Positions 18,009 to 27,119 of a stretch of DNA of 64,000 nt are shown piece by piece (within the stretch, counting starts at the first letter, position 1; the number at the start of each line of letters is the position of its first letter). The stretch covers positions 18,977 through 82,976 of the forward strand of contig JBAXOB010000017.1 of assembly GCA_037133475.1 (NCBI GenBank), given 5' to 3'. This DNA comes from CAIVAT01 sp037133475. Its GTDB lineage: Bacteria; Bacteroidota; Bacteroidia; Bacteroidales; FEN-979. Under the pieces are notes generated by a model that was not told the origin of the DNA, made no database searches, and saw nothing but the letters and a program-made list of their open reading frames with translations. A program made the translations under genes and the position numbers.

Positions 18009-19307
18009 TTACTTCCAGAACCCCATCAGCTCATCCAGGCTCTCACGCTCTTTCAGGATTTCAAACTGATGGTCGCGATACCCCACGATCCGTGGTGTCT
18101 GGCGGCTGTTGTACCGCGACCACATGCTGAAGGTATAACCGCCGGTATCGTGGATAACCAGGTAATCGCCCTCTTCGACCTCGGGCAGTTTCACCTCTTT
18201 TGCAATAATATCGCCTGAAAAGCATAAAGGACCGGCCAGGTTCCAGGTTGATTCGCTGGTTCCCGTTTTTAACTGGCCTTCCCGGTTATAGACGCTGTAT
18301 TCATGATGCCAGTCGCGCGGGTTGAGGCATTCCCTTACGAAAAGGTCGGCGCCGACATGAAGCATGGCCGTGTTGATGTTTGCCTCATGCTTCACATATT
18401 CTACCCTGCTGACGGTCCATCCGCAGTTGGTATAGACCCACCTGCCGAACTCGGTGATCAGTTTGAAACTGGATGGGTCAAACAGCAGGGGAGCGCGTTC
18501 AGCAATTTTTTCGGCATAGTCTTTCATGGATGGGGGGAAAATCCCATCGATATACGAGATGGGCAGTCCTCCGCCGATATCAAAAACCGAAACCGGCGCC
18601 ATACCTGTTGACTTTCTCTTTGCATTTATTTCAAGAACCAGGTCGTAAAGAATGCCGATACCCTCAACGAGCATACCGGTGGAGCATCCCTGGGAACCAA
18701 CGTGGAGGTGGATGCCGGTAAGCCAGGGACAGGCCAGGTAGGCGGATTCAATTTCGTTGCGCCTGGCATTCACCGGCACGCCAAATTTCGAATAGACTCC
18801 TGCAACACTCGATTCCAGGATGGTTCCCAGCCCAATCTGCGGATTTATCCGCAGACCGATTGACCCGGCATATCCTGCCGCAGTTTCCATAGTTGGCATT
18901 AATTCCGCGATGCGGGCCAGTTCTGAAAAATTGTCAACATTGATATTAATCCCGGTTTTCAGTGCGAAGGCCAGCTCCTGAACGGTTTTAACCGGCGAGT
19001 CGTAGACGACCTGGCAGGGCTGGTACCCCGCTTTCAAGGCCATGGTCACCTCGCCGAGAGAGGCAGCTTCCACACCTGTGTTTGAGGCCACCGAACGGGT
19101 GAGCTCCATGATCCTGAACAGCGGATTTGCCTTGATTGCCAGGCCGTGGAGGGCATTGGGAGGGAAGCATGACGACAGCATACTGATGCGTTCTTCCAGA
19201 AGACGGAGATCATAAAGGATAACGGCTGTATCCTCTTCGCGGACCATGCCGCATAAGAGGGCGGCACCGAGCGTATCCCCCGTTTCAGCAACCCTGTTTT
19301 TCTTCAT
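18009..19307 (-). CDS. Fold-III PLP-dependent decarboxylase (diaminopimelate decarboxylase-like)
   Basis: The 432-aa protein belongs to the alanine-racemase-fold group of LysA/ornithine decarboxylases. The PLP lysine is K59 in GLAIKANP. The glycine-rich phosphate site is FDIGGGLPISY, HVGSQGCSTG is the conserved histidine region, C362 in CFSGD is the expected catalytic cysteine, and DTGGYTFSMWSRYNSR is the cofactor-contacting C-terminal motif. The substrate could be meso-diaminopimelate (lysine synthesis) or another basic amino acid; residues alone do not settle it. It is 27 bases downstream of mqnD on the same strand, so probably cotranscribed with mqnD. That neighbourhood is unusual for lysA and weakens the simple lysine-pathway assignment. 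Confidence 0.8.
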   Translation of the reverse strand: MKKNRVAETGDTLGAALLCGMVREEDTAVILYDLRLLEERISMLSSCFPPNALHGLAIKANPLFRIMELTRSVASNTGVEAASLGEVTMALKAGYQPCQVVYDSPVKTVQELAFALKTGININVDNFSELARIAELMPTMETAAGYAGSIGLRINPQIGLGTILESSVAGVYSKFGVPVNARRNEIESAYLACPWLTGIHLHVGSQGCSTGMLVEGIGILYDLVLEINAKRKSTGMAPVSVFDIGGGLPISYIDGIFPPSMKDYAEKIAERAPLLFDPSSFKLITEFGRWVYTNCGWTVSRVEYVKHEANINTAMLHVGADLFVRECLNPRDWHHEYSVYNREGQLKTGTSESTWNLAGPLCFSGDIIAKEVKLPEVEEGDYLVIHDTGGYTFSMWSRYNSRQTPRIVGYRDHQFEILKERESLDELMGFWK

Positions 19308-19334
19308 TTCAGCTACCGGGATTAATTGTCGGGA

Positions 19335-20147
19335 CTAGGTTGTCATTTCGCTGATCAGCCCTTTTTCGGTCGCGATCTTTTGCAATTTTGCCAAAGCAAC
19401 CCTGCCTCCGGTACCGAGGCTCAGCGTGTTGTCGTTGACATACAACCCGATATGTTTTTTCATAACCTCTTCATCCATCTCCTGTGCATGTTTTTTCACG
19501 AACGGCATGGCTGCTTCAGGATGTTTGAAGGCATATTCGACACTGCGGAACATCACGCGGTTCAGCTTGTTGATAATGTCATAACCAAGACCTTTGCGCG
19601 CGATGATGCCGCCAAGGGGAATGGGAGAGCCTGTAAGTTTTTCCCAGAAACTGCCCAGGTCGGTGATCTTTTTCAACCCCCGCTGCTCATAAGTAAACCG
19701 GTTTTCATGGATGATCACCCCCGCGTCGACCTTGCCGGTCAGGATGGCATCTTCAATTTCGGAAAAGAGCATGAACTTCTTGTTGGAAGCTCCCGGAGCC
19801 GCAATCCTGAACAACATGTGTGCGGTGGTGAACATGCCCGGTATGGCAACGCAAAGACCGGGAACATCATCAAGGGTATATTCGTTCTTACTGATCAGCA
19901 GCGGACCGTTGCCAAACCCCATGGCACTGCCGGAATCAAGCAGGATGAAATCCTGTTGCAGCATCAGGTAGGTGAAAAAGCTTACCTTGATCACATCCAG
20001 GCCGCCATCCATGGCTTTATGGTTGAGGGTTTCCACATCGTGAAGCTGAATATTGAAGTTGAGCCCTTCCAGGTCAATCCGCTTATGGATGATAGCGTCA
20101 AAAATAAAGGTGTCGTTTGGACAGGGCGAGATCGCGAGGGACAACAT
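19335..20147 (-). CDS. mqnD: 1,4-dihydroxy-6-naphthoate synthase (futalosine menaquinone pathway)
   Basis: The protein (270 aa) has a periplasmic-binding-protein-like fold. It converts cyclic dehypoxanthinyl futalosine to 1,4-dihydroxy-6-naphthoate, the last step before prenylation-stage reactions of the futalosine route. The family signature SPCPNDTFIFDA sits at residues 7-18, followed by HDVETLN and VIKVSFFTY. The motifs SGSAMGFGNGPLLIS and GGIIARKGLG are also typical. mqnB lies 170 bases upstream on the same strand and mqnE lies at 27120, so at least three futalosine-pathway genes are in the window; mqnA and mqnC are not seen. Confidence 0.92.
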   Translation of the reverse strand: MLSLAISPCPNDTFIFDAIIHKRIDLEGLNFNIQLHDVETLNHKAMDGGLDVIKVSFFTYLMLQQDFILLDSGSAMGFGNGPLLISKNEYTLDDVPGLCVAIPGMFTTAHMLFRIAAPGASNKKFMLFSEIEDAILTGKVDAGVIIHENRFTYEQRGLKKITDLGSFWEKLTGSPIPLGGIIARKGLGYDIINKLNRVMFRSVEYAFKHPEAAMPFVKKHAQEMDEEVMKKHIGLYVNDNTLSLGTGGRVALAKLQKIATEKGLISEMTT

Positions 20148-20225
20148 GGCATTAATGGTTTTGTATAGTATTGAATTAGATCAATTCTGGCAGAAGATTT
20201 CCGGGATTTTATTCCCGAAAGATAG

Positions 20226-20233
20226 CAAAGATA
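20226..20233 (-). promoter_or_regulatory. Candidate -7 element for mqnD
   Basis: TATCTTTG on the minus strand matches TAnnTTTG about 79 bases before the mqnD start. The leader that would follow contains a small hairpin (TTCGGGAA ... TTCCGGAA-like arms near 20198-20219). No good -33 box is present. Confidence 0.33.
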
Positions 20234-20317
20234 AATACAAAATCGCAGTCCTGTTAATAAATTAACATGAGATTTATAAGTAGAAATCTTAATAAATATC
20301 AACGGAATAACGGGGAA

Positions 20318-21025
20318 TTATCTTTCTCCGGAATGGGAAGTGGCCAGATCCCATAACACTTTATTCAGGTTTTTCAGGGCAAGGGCGAGATTCCACCGCG
20401 ATTTGTCGCGCTCTTCAACGAGGTTGGAGATGGCTCTCAGCTGCAGGCAGGGGATTTTTTCAGAGAGACAGCAATAGAGGAATGCTGCGCCCTCCATACT
20501 TTCCAGGTCGGCAGCGGAGAGTTGCCGGATCCTGGAAATGCTGTCAGGGTTGCCCCGCACTGTGTTGGAGGTAATTCCTTTGACCTTCGGCAATTTGCTG
20601 ACCGGAGCCAGGTTTACCAGGGCGGCTTCGTCAATTGAATCATTGATCAGCCTGCCGCCCTGGTAAGGACGACTGTCAGGGTCGGCCAGACCGAGGTCGA
20701 AGACGGAAAGAAAATGATCGCCGTCTTCGGCGCCGAGTTCCGGGATGCAGTCCTCCACCACATTCACCACCGACCCAATCACCAACGATTTATTGAAGGT
20801 ACCTGCTATCCCGGCATTCAGGGCAAGGTGGTAATGTTCCGTTGCCAGTTGTTTCCCGAGAAACCAGGAGGTTGGGACCATTCCAACCCCGGTAATCAGC
20901 ACATCGACGGTCACCTCCTTATACTGGTAGCGTGAAACATGTTCGCTGATGATACTGACTAACGGGATCTTTTCCAGGAATGGCCTGATTTCAAAGGTAG
21001 TGGCAGCAACAAGAAGGATTCTCAT
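20318..21025 (-). CDS. mqnB: Futalosine hydrolase
   Basis: The 235-aa protein of the nucleoside phosphorylase/MTA-SAH nucleosidase fold removes the base from (amino)futalosine. Visible features are the N-terminal MRILLVAATTFEIRPF, the glycine-rich LITGVGMVPT, the ALNAGIAGTF loop and ADLESMEGAAF, which carries the conserved M-E-G substrate motif. Its ATG overlaps the stop of the upstream MFS gene by four bases (ATGA), which indicates translational coupling. The next gene downstream is mqnD. The adjacency to mqnD makes the assignment firm over a generic nucleosidase. Confidence 0.9.
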   Translation of the reverse strand: MRILLVAATTFEIRPFLEKIPLVSIISEHVSRYQYKEVTVDVLITGVGMVPTSWFLGKQLATEHYHLALNAGIAGTFNKSLVIGSVVNVVEDCIPELGAEDGDHFLSVFDLGLADPDSRPYQGGRLINDSIDEAALVNLAPVSKLPKVKGITSNTVRGNPDSISRIRQLSAADLESMEGAAFLYCCLSEKIPCLQLRAISNLVEERDKSRWNLALALKNLNKVLWDLATSHSGER

Positions 21026-22455
21026 TCCTGCGGTCGTTTGTTGTACTTCGTGCCGTATTCCAGACCATGTGCGTTGGGGCCCTTTTCATTCCTGCGCAGC
21101 ATAAAGGCAAAGAACAATCCGAAGAAGCCCAGGCTGCTGAAGATCCACATGCCGACATGATAACCTCCGGGATTGGCTGCGCTTGCCCCGGCACTGTCAT
21201 TGGCCCAGCCGATCATCAGGTTGAACCCTGCAAGACCTATGTTCTGGATCATGGTCATCAATCCATAGGCCGTGCCCAGTTTGGAATGATCTACGATCAG
21301 CGCCACAGAGGGCCACATGATGGCCGGGATCAGGGAGAAGGCGATACCCATGACGACCATCGGGATGGCGATGTTGGGGAAATAGATGAACAGCGCACTG
21401 ATCAGGTGCCAGAAATAAACTACCCCGCCAATGAATCCGGTGCTCTGGTCGGCAGTTGAAAAGAGGTCAATGACCGTCTTGGGTAATGCGACCGTGCGGG
21501 TGACATAGGCCATTACAAGGTAAACAGGAATGATCAGCATTGAACCGAACATCATCAGCAGGGAACGTTTGCCGATTTTATCCGACAGCAAGCCGAACAT
21601 GGGGGTGAGGATCATGGCGGAGAGGGTCAGCAGGCTGGAAAGGAACCCGCCCATACCGCGGGCGACATCGTCCGGAAAACCGGCAAGATGCACATCCTTG
21701 AAGAACTTGACGGCGAAGGTCTGGAAAGGGAACATGGCCGAATAGAAGGTGATGCATAACAGGGTAATGAACCAGAAGGATTTACCGAATTTGAACAGGT
21801 CTCTCAGGACTACCTTATCCTGGCTGCCCTCTTTTTGGAGCGCATAGTTCTTTTCCGAATAGATATCGATCAGGTAATAAACTGCCAGGGTTGTCACTGC
21901 GATAACACCGGCGCCCACGGCAATCCACAAGGGCTTTTGCCAGTCGGCAAACAATGATTTTCCCCAGGTGGGTGAGTTCAGCGCCAGAAAGGAACCCAGC
22001 CGGGCAATGGTGAGATTGAGTCCGAAGGCAAAGGAAAGTTCCTTTCCTTTGAACCAGCGCGCGAGGATGGTGGTGATCCCGACAATCATGGATTCGGCGC
22101 CCAGGCCAAAGATCAACCGGCCCGTTGCCATAAAAACAATATCTCCTTTTATGGTCGTAAAGAGGGCGCCGATAAAGACCAGGCAGGCGAAAATCATGAC
22201 CGCCTTTTTGGTGCCGATTTTATCGATGATGATTCCACCGATCAGGACCATGAAAATGTTGGGGATGCTGTAAATCCCCTGGAGCAGTCCAAGGTTTGCA
22301 TCGGTGAAATGAAGCTGTGCCTTTAACACATCAGCCAGGGGGCTGATGCAGTCGTAAATGTAGTAGTTGCCGAACATGGCAAGGCTGATGAAAATCAGCA
22401 CGATCCAGCGCAGTATTGCTGGCGGGTCTTTCTTCGTAGTTAATGTCTGGGTCAT
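21022..22455 (-). CDS. Major facilitator superfamily transporter
   Basis: The 477-aa protein is an inner-membrane carrier with about twelve hydrophobic segments. The loop between helices 2 and 3 has the MFS-A-like GGIIIDKIGTKKA, and the second half repeats it as GLLSDKIGKRS. Overall it looks like the MFSD1/oxalate-formate-antiporter-like branch, but the substrate cannot be deduced. It shares a four-base overlap with mqnB, so it is the first gene of an MFS-mqnB-mqnD(-decarboxylase) run. A transport role linked to nucleoside or peptide salvage is an inference from that position only. Confidence 0.85.
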   Translation of the reverse strand: MTQTLTTKKDPPAILRWIVLIFISLAMFGNYYIYDCISPLADVLKAQLHFTDANLGLLQGIYSIPNIFMVLIGGIIIDKIGTKKAVMIFACLVFIGALFTTIKGDIVFMATGRLIFGLGAESMIVGITTILARWFKGKELSFAFGLNLTIARLGSFLALNSPTWGKSLFADWQKPLWIAVGAGVIAVTTLAVYYLIDIYSEKNYALQKEGSQDKVVLRDLFKFGKSFWFITLLCITFYSAMFPFQTFAVKFFKDVHLAGFPDDVARGMGGFLSSLLTLSAMILTPMFGLLSDKIGKRSLLMMFGSMLIIPVYLVMAYVTRTVALPKTVIDLFSTADQSTGFIGGVVYFWHLISALFIYFPNIAIPMVVMGIAFSLIPAIMWPSVALIVDHSKLGTAYGLMTMIQNIGLAGFNLMIGWANDSAGASAANPGGYHVGMWIFSSLGFFGLFFAFMLRRNEKGPNAHGLEYGTKYNKRPQE

Positions 22456-22526
22456 GGATCTTTAGGTTTCGGATATGATTTTTCTCAGGGCATAAAAGTA
22501 GCTTTTTTTAACATACCTGAAAACAT

Positions 22527-22534
22527 TACCTTTG
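22527..22534 (+). promoter_or_regulatory. Candidate -7 element for the C10-like/serine protease pair
   Basis: TACCTTTG fits TAnnTTTG, about 26 bases before the ATG. A second match (TAATTTTG, 22548-22555) lies too close to the start codon. No clear -33 TTTG is present. Confidence 0.35.
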
Positions 22535-22560
22535 TATTTTCAAAATGTAATTTTGCACCT

Positions 22561-25380
22561 ATGAAAACCAGGAGAATTTTGCTATTATCAGCGGCTGTTC
22601 TCTGTTTGCCTTTCATGGTTTTCTGCAAGGGTGTTTCCTACAAAACGGCTATGCAGGCTGCAGGGAATTTCGCCATTCAACACGGCTATCCAGGCATAAT
22701 CCTTTCTTCGAAGGATACCCTGGGAATTCTATCGGGCGAAATATCCCTTTTATCGAAAAAAACACCCCTCTGTTACGAGTTTCAGCTGAAGAACCAACAG
22801 GGCTTTATCCTCATGGGAGCCGATGACAGGTTCACCCCGGTACTGGGTTATTCCTTTTCAGGTAATGGCGGCAGTTCGAAAGTCCCCCCGGCATATACTG
22901 GTTTCATCCAAGATATGGAACGGGAAATGCTGCAGGTGATTAACGGAAACACCTTACAGGATGAAGCGGCCAGGCATCAATGGCAGCAGTTGCTGGCATT
23001 CCCGTTTGTTCCGAAAAAGTCTCCAGCCGACCAGCTGCCGCTGATTTCATCGCGATGGGACCAGGGATGTTTTTACAATGCCGGATGTCCCAACGATACC
23101 GTTGCCAAAACAAGCTGCCTGCATGCCCTTGCCGGGTCGGGTGCCATCGCCATGGCCCAGATGGTGAAATTTTACAAATATCCCGCCCACGGCGCAGGCG
23201 AACACGGGTATGTCCATCCGAAATATGGGATCCAGTATGCGAACTTCGGGGCAACCAACTACGACTATACTTTGATGCCGGATACTTTAACAGGTCTCAA
23301 CGATATGGTTTCCAAACTGATTTACCAGTGCGGGGTTGCACAGAATATGGACTATGCCGTTTTGAATTCCGGTTCCGATTCAACCCTGGTGGATACCGCC
23401 CTGGTCAAATACTTTACCTATCCCTCCAGTGCGGGGTGGAAATGGCGGGCCGATTTTTCTGTGGCGACCTGGATGGCGATGCTGAAAACCGAACTTGATG
23501 CTTCACACCCGCTGCTTTATCATGGCAGCGATAGCGGAACCGGTGGCGGTTATTTTATCTGCGACGGCTACCAGGGCGCCGATTTCTTCCACTTCAACTG
23601 GGGTTGGGGGGGAGCGTATGATGGCTATTTCTACCTAAACAACCTTGCCCCGGGGGTAAATAATTTCACCTCATCGCAGGGAGCCATTTTTAACCTGGCC
23701 CCGGTTCCCCCGGTTCCCGACACCTACACCATGGACTTCGAATCAGTTCCCGATTTTTCCCTCACGTTCAATGACTGGACGGTGAATGATGTGGATAAGC
23801 AGGATACCTATGGCCTTTCGAACCATACCTTTCTCCACCAGGGACAGCCGATGGCGTTTTTATGCTTCAACCCCGCACAGGTCGTCCCGTCGATGGCTAC
23901 GGACCAGGCGATTCAGCCTCATGGCGGCCAGAAATTCGGGGCCTGTTTCAACTCGAATCCCCCCTCCAATAACGACTGGATTATCTCTCCCAGGATCCAG
24001 CTTGGGGTCAACGGGAATTTCTCCTTCTGGACCAAATCCTACACGGGTGCCTTTGGCCTCGATAACTATACCGTGGCCGTTTCAACCACCGGTAACGACC
24101 CGGGGAGTTTTACCGTTATCTCAGGCGGGGCACCACTCCAGACAACTCTGACCTGGACAAAAAAGAGTTACAGCCTTGCCGCCTTCAATGGTCTGCAGGT
24201 CTATGTTGCCATACATTGCGTTTCAAACGACCATTTCCTGATGATGATCGATGACCTGGCCGTGAAAACGCATGGCGCATCCACCCTGTCAGCCGATTTT
24301 TCAGCAGATAAAACCGTCGTGATGGCCGGCGACAGCATCAGTTTTTCGGATCAGTCGGGTGGCGGGCCCACCTCCTGGCACTGGACCTTCCCGGGAGCCA
24401 CACCGGCAACTTCGGATATGCAGAATCCGGCCAACATCAGGTACGAAGTCCCGGGAACCTACCTGGTGAAACTTAAAATCAGCAATGGCCCATCCGCAGA
24501 TTCTGTAACCAGGTCGGGCTATATTTCAGTGATCGGTTATCCTTCGTCGATGTCGCTCGATTTTGAATCGCTTTCCGATTTTACCCTTTCATTCAACCCC
24601 TGGACCCTGCTCGATGTCGGGGGAGGAAACACCTACGGGATCCTGCAGCAAAACGGTTTTCCCTATTCATTTCCTTACAGTTCGCAGCCAATGGCCTACA
24701 TCTGTTTTAACCCCTCGAAGACAAACCCCGCCATGACCGACCTGCTGCCCCATGCGGGTCAGAAACTGGGTTGCTGTTTTTCATCCATGCCCCCCAACAA
24801 CCCCAACAATAAATGGCTGATAACACCCAGGATGAGCCTTGGTAAAAGTCCCGTGATCAGCTTCTGGGTTAAAACATACGATGCCCTGTACGGCAACGAG
24901 ATGTATAATGTGGCGGTTTCCACCACCAATCTTAGTCCTGCCAGTTTCACCAAACTGACACCGGTCCCCGCATCAGCCCCGGCCGACTGGACATTCCGAA
25001 GCTACGATCTTACAGATTATGTTGATAAAAATGTATATATTGGCATCCAGTGCGTGACCGACACAGGCTTTATCTTCATGATCGACGACATTTCGATCAC
25101 CTCCACCCTTGGTGTGAATACCAAGGGAACCCGGGATACTGTCGTTGTTTACCCCAACCCGTGCCGGGATATGGTGACGCTGTTGTACCCCGTATCGCAT
25201 CCGCAGCCCTTGTCCGTTGATATGGTCAATGGTATGGGATTAGCCGTAAGATCATGGCATGAACCGTTGTTTGGTGGTTCGGTCAGGCTGGATGTCAGCA
25301 ACCTTCCCGTTGGGATTTATCTGCTCAGGATTTCACAGGGAAAAGAAAACATAATCAGGAAACTATCCATCATAAATTGA
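22561..25380 (+). CDS. T9SS-secreted C10 (streptopain) family protein lacking the catalytic Cys and His
   Basis: The 939-aa protein has a signal peptide (1-23), a Spi-like propeptide (about 25-140), a C10 peptidase-like domain (about 155-385), two cleaved-adhesin/choice-of-anchor-J domains (about 393-570 and 663-846) with a PKD domain between them (about 575-656), and a T9SS sorting domain (about 858-939). The C10 fold is clear (AMAQMVKFYKYP; FHFNWGWGG), but the nucleophile position reads G-S193-G instead of the family's G-C-V, and the catalytic His position reads GGG330 instead of GGH. N346-W347 are kept with the family spacing of 16 residues from the His position. It is therefore probably not a cysteine protease; binding, inhibition or a chaperone role is possible. 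The next gene starts 13 bases on, so the two form an operon. Confidence 0.88.
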   Translation: MKTRRILLLSAAVLCLPFMVFCKGVSYKTAMQAAGNFAIQHGYPGIILSSKDTLGILSGEISLLSKKTPLCYEFQLKNQQGFILMGADDRFTPVLGYSFSGNGGSSKVPPAYTGFIQDMEREMLQVINGNTLQDEAARHQWQQLLAFPFVPKKSPADQLPLISSRWDQGCFYNAGCPNDTVAKTSCLHALAGSGAIAMAQMVKFYKYPAHGAGEHGYVHPKYGIQYANFGATNYDYTLMPDTLTGLNDMVSKLIYQCGVAQNMDYAVLNSGSDSTLVDTALVKYFTYPSSAGWKWRADFSVATWMAMLKTELDASHPLLYHGSDSGTGGGYFICDGYQGADFFHFNWGWGGAYDGYFYLNNLAPGVNNFTSSQGAIFNLAPVPPVPDTYTMDFESVPDFSLTFNDWTVNDVDKQDTYGLSNHTFLHQGQPMAFLCFNPAQVVPSMATDQAIQPHGGQKFGACFNSNPPSNNDWIISPRIQLGVNGNFSFWTKSYTGAFGLDNYTVAVSTTGNDPGSFTVISGGAPLQTTLTWTKKSYSLAAFNGLQVYVAIHCVSNDHFLMMIDDLAVKTHGASTLSADFSADKTVVMAGDSISFSDQSGGGPTSWHWTFPGATPATSDMQNPANIRYEVPGTYLVKLKISNGPSADSVTRSGYISVIGYPSSMSLDFESLSDFTLSFNPWTLLDVGGGNTYGILQQNGFPYSFPYSSQPMAYICFNPSKTNPAMTDLLPHAGQKLGCCFSSMPPNNPNNKWLITPRMSLGKSPVISFWVKTYDALYGNEMYNVAVSTTNLSPASFTKLTPVPASAPADWTFRSYDLTDYVDKNVYIGIQCVTDTGFIFMIDDISITSTLGVNTKGTRDTVVVYPNPCRDMVTLLYPVSHPQPLSVDMVNGMGLAVRSWHEPLFGGSVRLDVSNLPVGIYLLRISQGKENIIRKLSIIN

Positions 25381-25393
25381 AAAAAAGAGGCGT

Positions 25394-27058
25394 ATGAAAA
25401 GAAAAATTCTTATGATTTTAGGGTTCGTCCCGGTATTCATCCTTTTATTTCCCGGCATCCTTTCCGCGCAGCTGAGCCAGGGAGGTATACCCAGGAGTTT
25501 TTCCCAGGCAATGGCCTCCGACACGACGGCAAGTGTTTCTGTTGCCCCGCCTGCAACCGGTGTGTTATCTGCCGAAGATGCCGTTAAACCGGTTCCTTAC
25601 CGTTTCTCGGTAAACATTCCTGTGAACCTGGGAATGGGTATTTCAGGGTATTGGAGTAAAGCATCCGGCGGTACAAAGGTCTGGCGGCTGAATATCAGCT
25701 CGGCCGGAGCCCTCGCCCTGACCCTCTTTTTCGACCGTTTCAGAATCCCAGAAGGAGGTCGCCTGTTTGTTTACAACCCGCTCAGGACGCAGGTGATCGG
25801 CGCTTTTACCGCTGCAAACAACAATACCATGCAAACCTTTGCCACCGCCTTGATCTATGGGGATAAACTCACACTGGAATATGATGCTCCCGAAGGCCTT
25901 GCACTTCCCGAACTGCATGTTTCCGAAGTTGCCTATGCCTACCGCGGGATTTCCGAATATTCAGGGTTGAAAACAGGTTTCGGGGGATCAGGCAAATGCG
26001 AGGTAAATGTGAACTGCACAGAAGGAAATCAATGGCAACCGGAAAAGCGCAGTGTCGCCAGGATCATGGTAAAACGCGGCACCGCGAGTTTCTGGTGTAC
26101 GGGTTCCCTGGTAAACAATACCCTCAACGATGGAAAACCCTACCTGATCACTGCCGATCATTGCGGGAACCAGTCAAGTGCGACAGACCTGAGCCAGTGG
26201 ATTTTTTATTTTAACTATGAAAGCGCCGATTGTGCCAATCCATCCAATGAACCGACGCTGAAGTCTATGACAGGGGCCAGCCTGGTCGCGCATGGGGGAA
26301 ACAGCGGTACGACCGGTTCCGACTTTTATCTGGTGCTTTTAAACAATGAAATACCCAGTATTTACCACCCCTTTTTCAATGGATGGAACCGTGACCCCAT
26401 GGTCGCAAGCCCGTCGGGAGCCGGTATACATCACCCTGAAGGAGATATCAAGAAAATTTCAACCTACACCCAGCCCCTGCAGCCCTCCAACTGGAACGGG
26501 GGTTCGAAAGTGTCGCACTGGATGGTTACCTGGTCTGAAACATTGCACGGACACGGCACCACCGAGGGAGGCTCCTCCGGATCGCCTCTTTTTGACAACC
26601 AGGGCAGGCTGGTCGGAACCCTCACGGGAGGTCAGTCATCGTGCGACTCCGTGGCCCTGAATTCTCCCGATTATTATGGCCAGTTTGCCTATCACTGGGA
26701 TCAGAATGGGACCGATTCCCTCAGCGTGCTGAAATACTGGCTTGACCCGAATAATTCAGGGGTTATGTCGTTGGGAGGATTTTCATTATCGGTCGATGAA
26801 ACAACCCCTGCCACCTCGGTTTCCGTTTTTCCAAACCCGGTAACCGATATGCTTACGGTAACTGTTTCAGGGCCATCCGGCGGCCAGATATCGGTCGTCA
26901 TCACGGATCTTTGGGGCAAACAGCTGTTGAAAAGCAACTTCAAACCCTTGAAAAACAATCAATATCAAATAAATATGGCAAGTCTTGCCGACGGGATGTA
27001 CCTGGTGAAAATATTGGCAGGGGAAAAGCAGGTAATCAGGAAAATCATCAAAAAATAG
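25394..27058 (+). CDS. T9SS-secreted trypsin-fold serine endopeptidase (lysyl endopeptidase-like)
   Basis: The 554-aa protein has a signal peptide (about 1-26), an N-terminal beta domain or propeptide (about 55-190), an S1-type protease domain (about 205-460) and a T9SS sorting domain (about 475-554: VFPNPVTDMLTV ... VIRKIIKK). The triad is intact: H256 in TADHCG, D310 in GSDFYLVLL and S395 in GGSSGSPLF. The sequence CTGSLVN ... DGKPYLITADHCG and the several cysteines resemble Achromobacter-type lysyl endopeptidases, so cleavage after lysine is likely but not proven. It is cotranscribed with the catalytically dead C10-like protein upstream, so the two may act together at the cell surface. Confidence 0.9.
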   Translation: MKRKILMILGFVPVFILLFPGILSAQLSQGGIPRSFSQAMASDTTASVSVAPPATGVLSAEDAVKPVPYRFSVNIPVNLGMGISGYWSKASGGTKVWRLNISSAGALALTLFFDRFRIPEGGRLFVYNPLRTQVIGAFTAANNNTMQTFATALIYGDKLTLEYDAPEGLALPELHVSEVAYAYRGISEYSGLKTGFGGSGKCEVNVNCTEGNQWQPEKRSVARIMVKRGTASFWCTGSLVNNTLNDGKPYLITADHCGNQSSATDLSQWIFYFNYESADCANPSNEPTLKSMTGASLVAHGGNSGTTGSDFYLVLLNNEIPSIYHPFFNGWNRDPMVASPSGAGIHHPEGDIKKISTYTQPLQPSNWNGGSKVSHWMVTWSETLHGHGTTEGGSSGSPLFDNQGRLVGTLTGGQSSCDSVALNSPDYYGQFAYHWDQNGTDSLSVLKYWLDPNNSGVMSLGGFSLSVDETTPATSVSVFPNPVTDMLTVTVSGPSGGQISVVITDLWGKQLLKSNFKPLKNNQYQINMASLADGMYLVKILAGEKQVIRKIIKK

Positions 27059-27080
27059 GGTGGAAACTGTCTGACCACCC
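27057..27080 (+). terminator. Weak stem-loop after the serine protease gene
   Basis: GGGTGG (27058-27063) pairs with CCACCC (27075-27080) around an 11-base loop directly after the stop codon. There is no U-run, so termination is doubtful. It may only reduce read-through into mqnE. Confidence 0.3.
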
Positions 27081-27119
27081 CTTTGATAATATTCATCAGA
27101 AAAGAAAACGAATCTACGA

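Noticed and set aside
19326..20168. A 280-codon plus-strand frame opposite mqnD
   Set aside because: It is an exact shadow of mqnD, whose family motifs are unambiguous.
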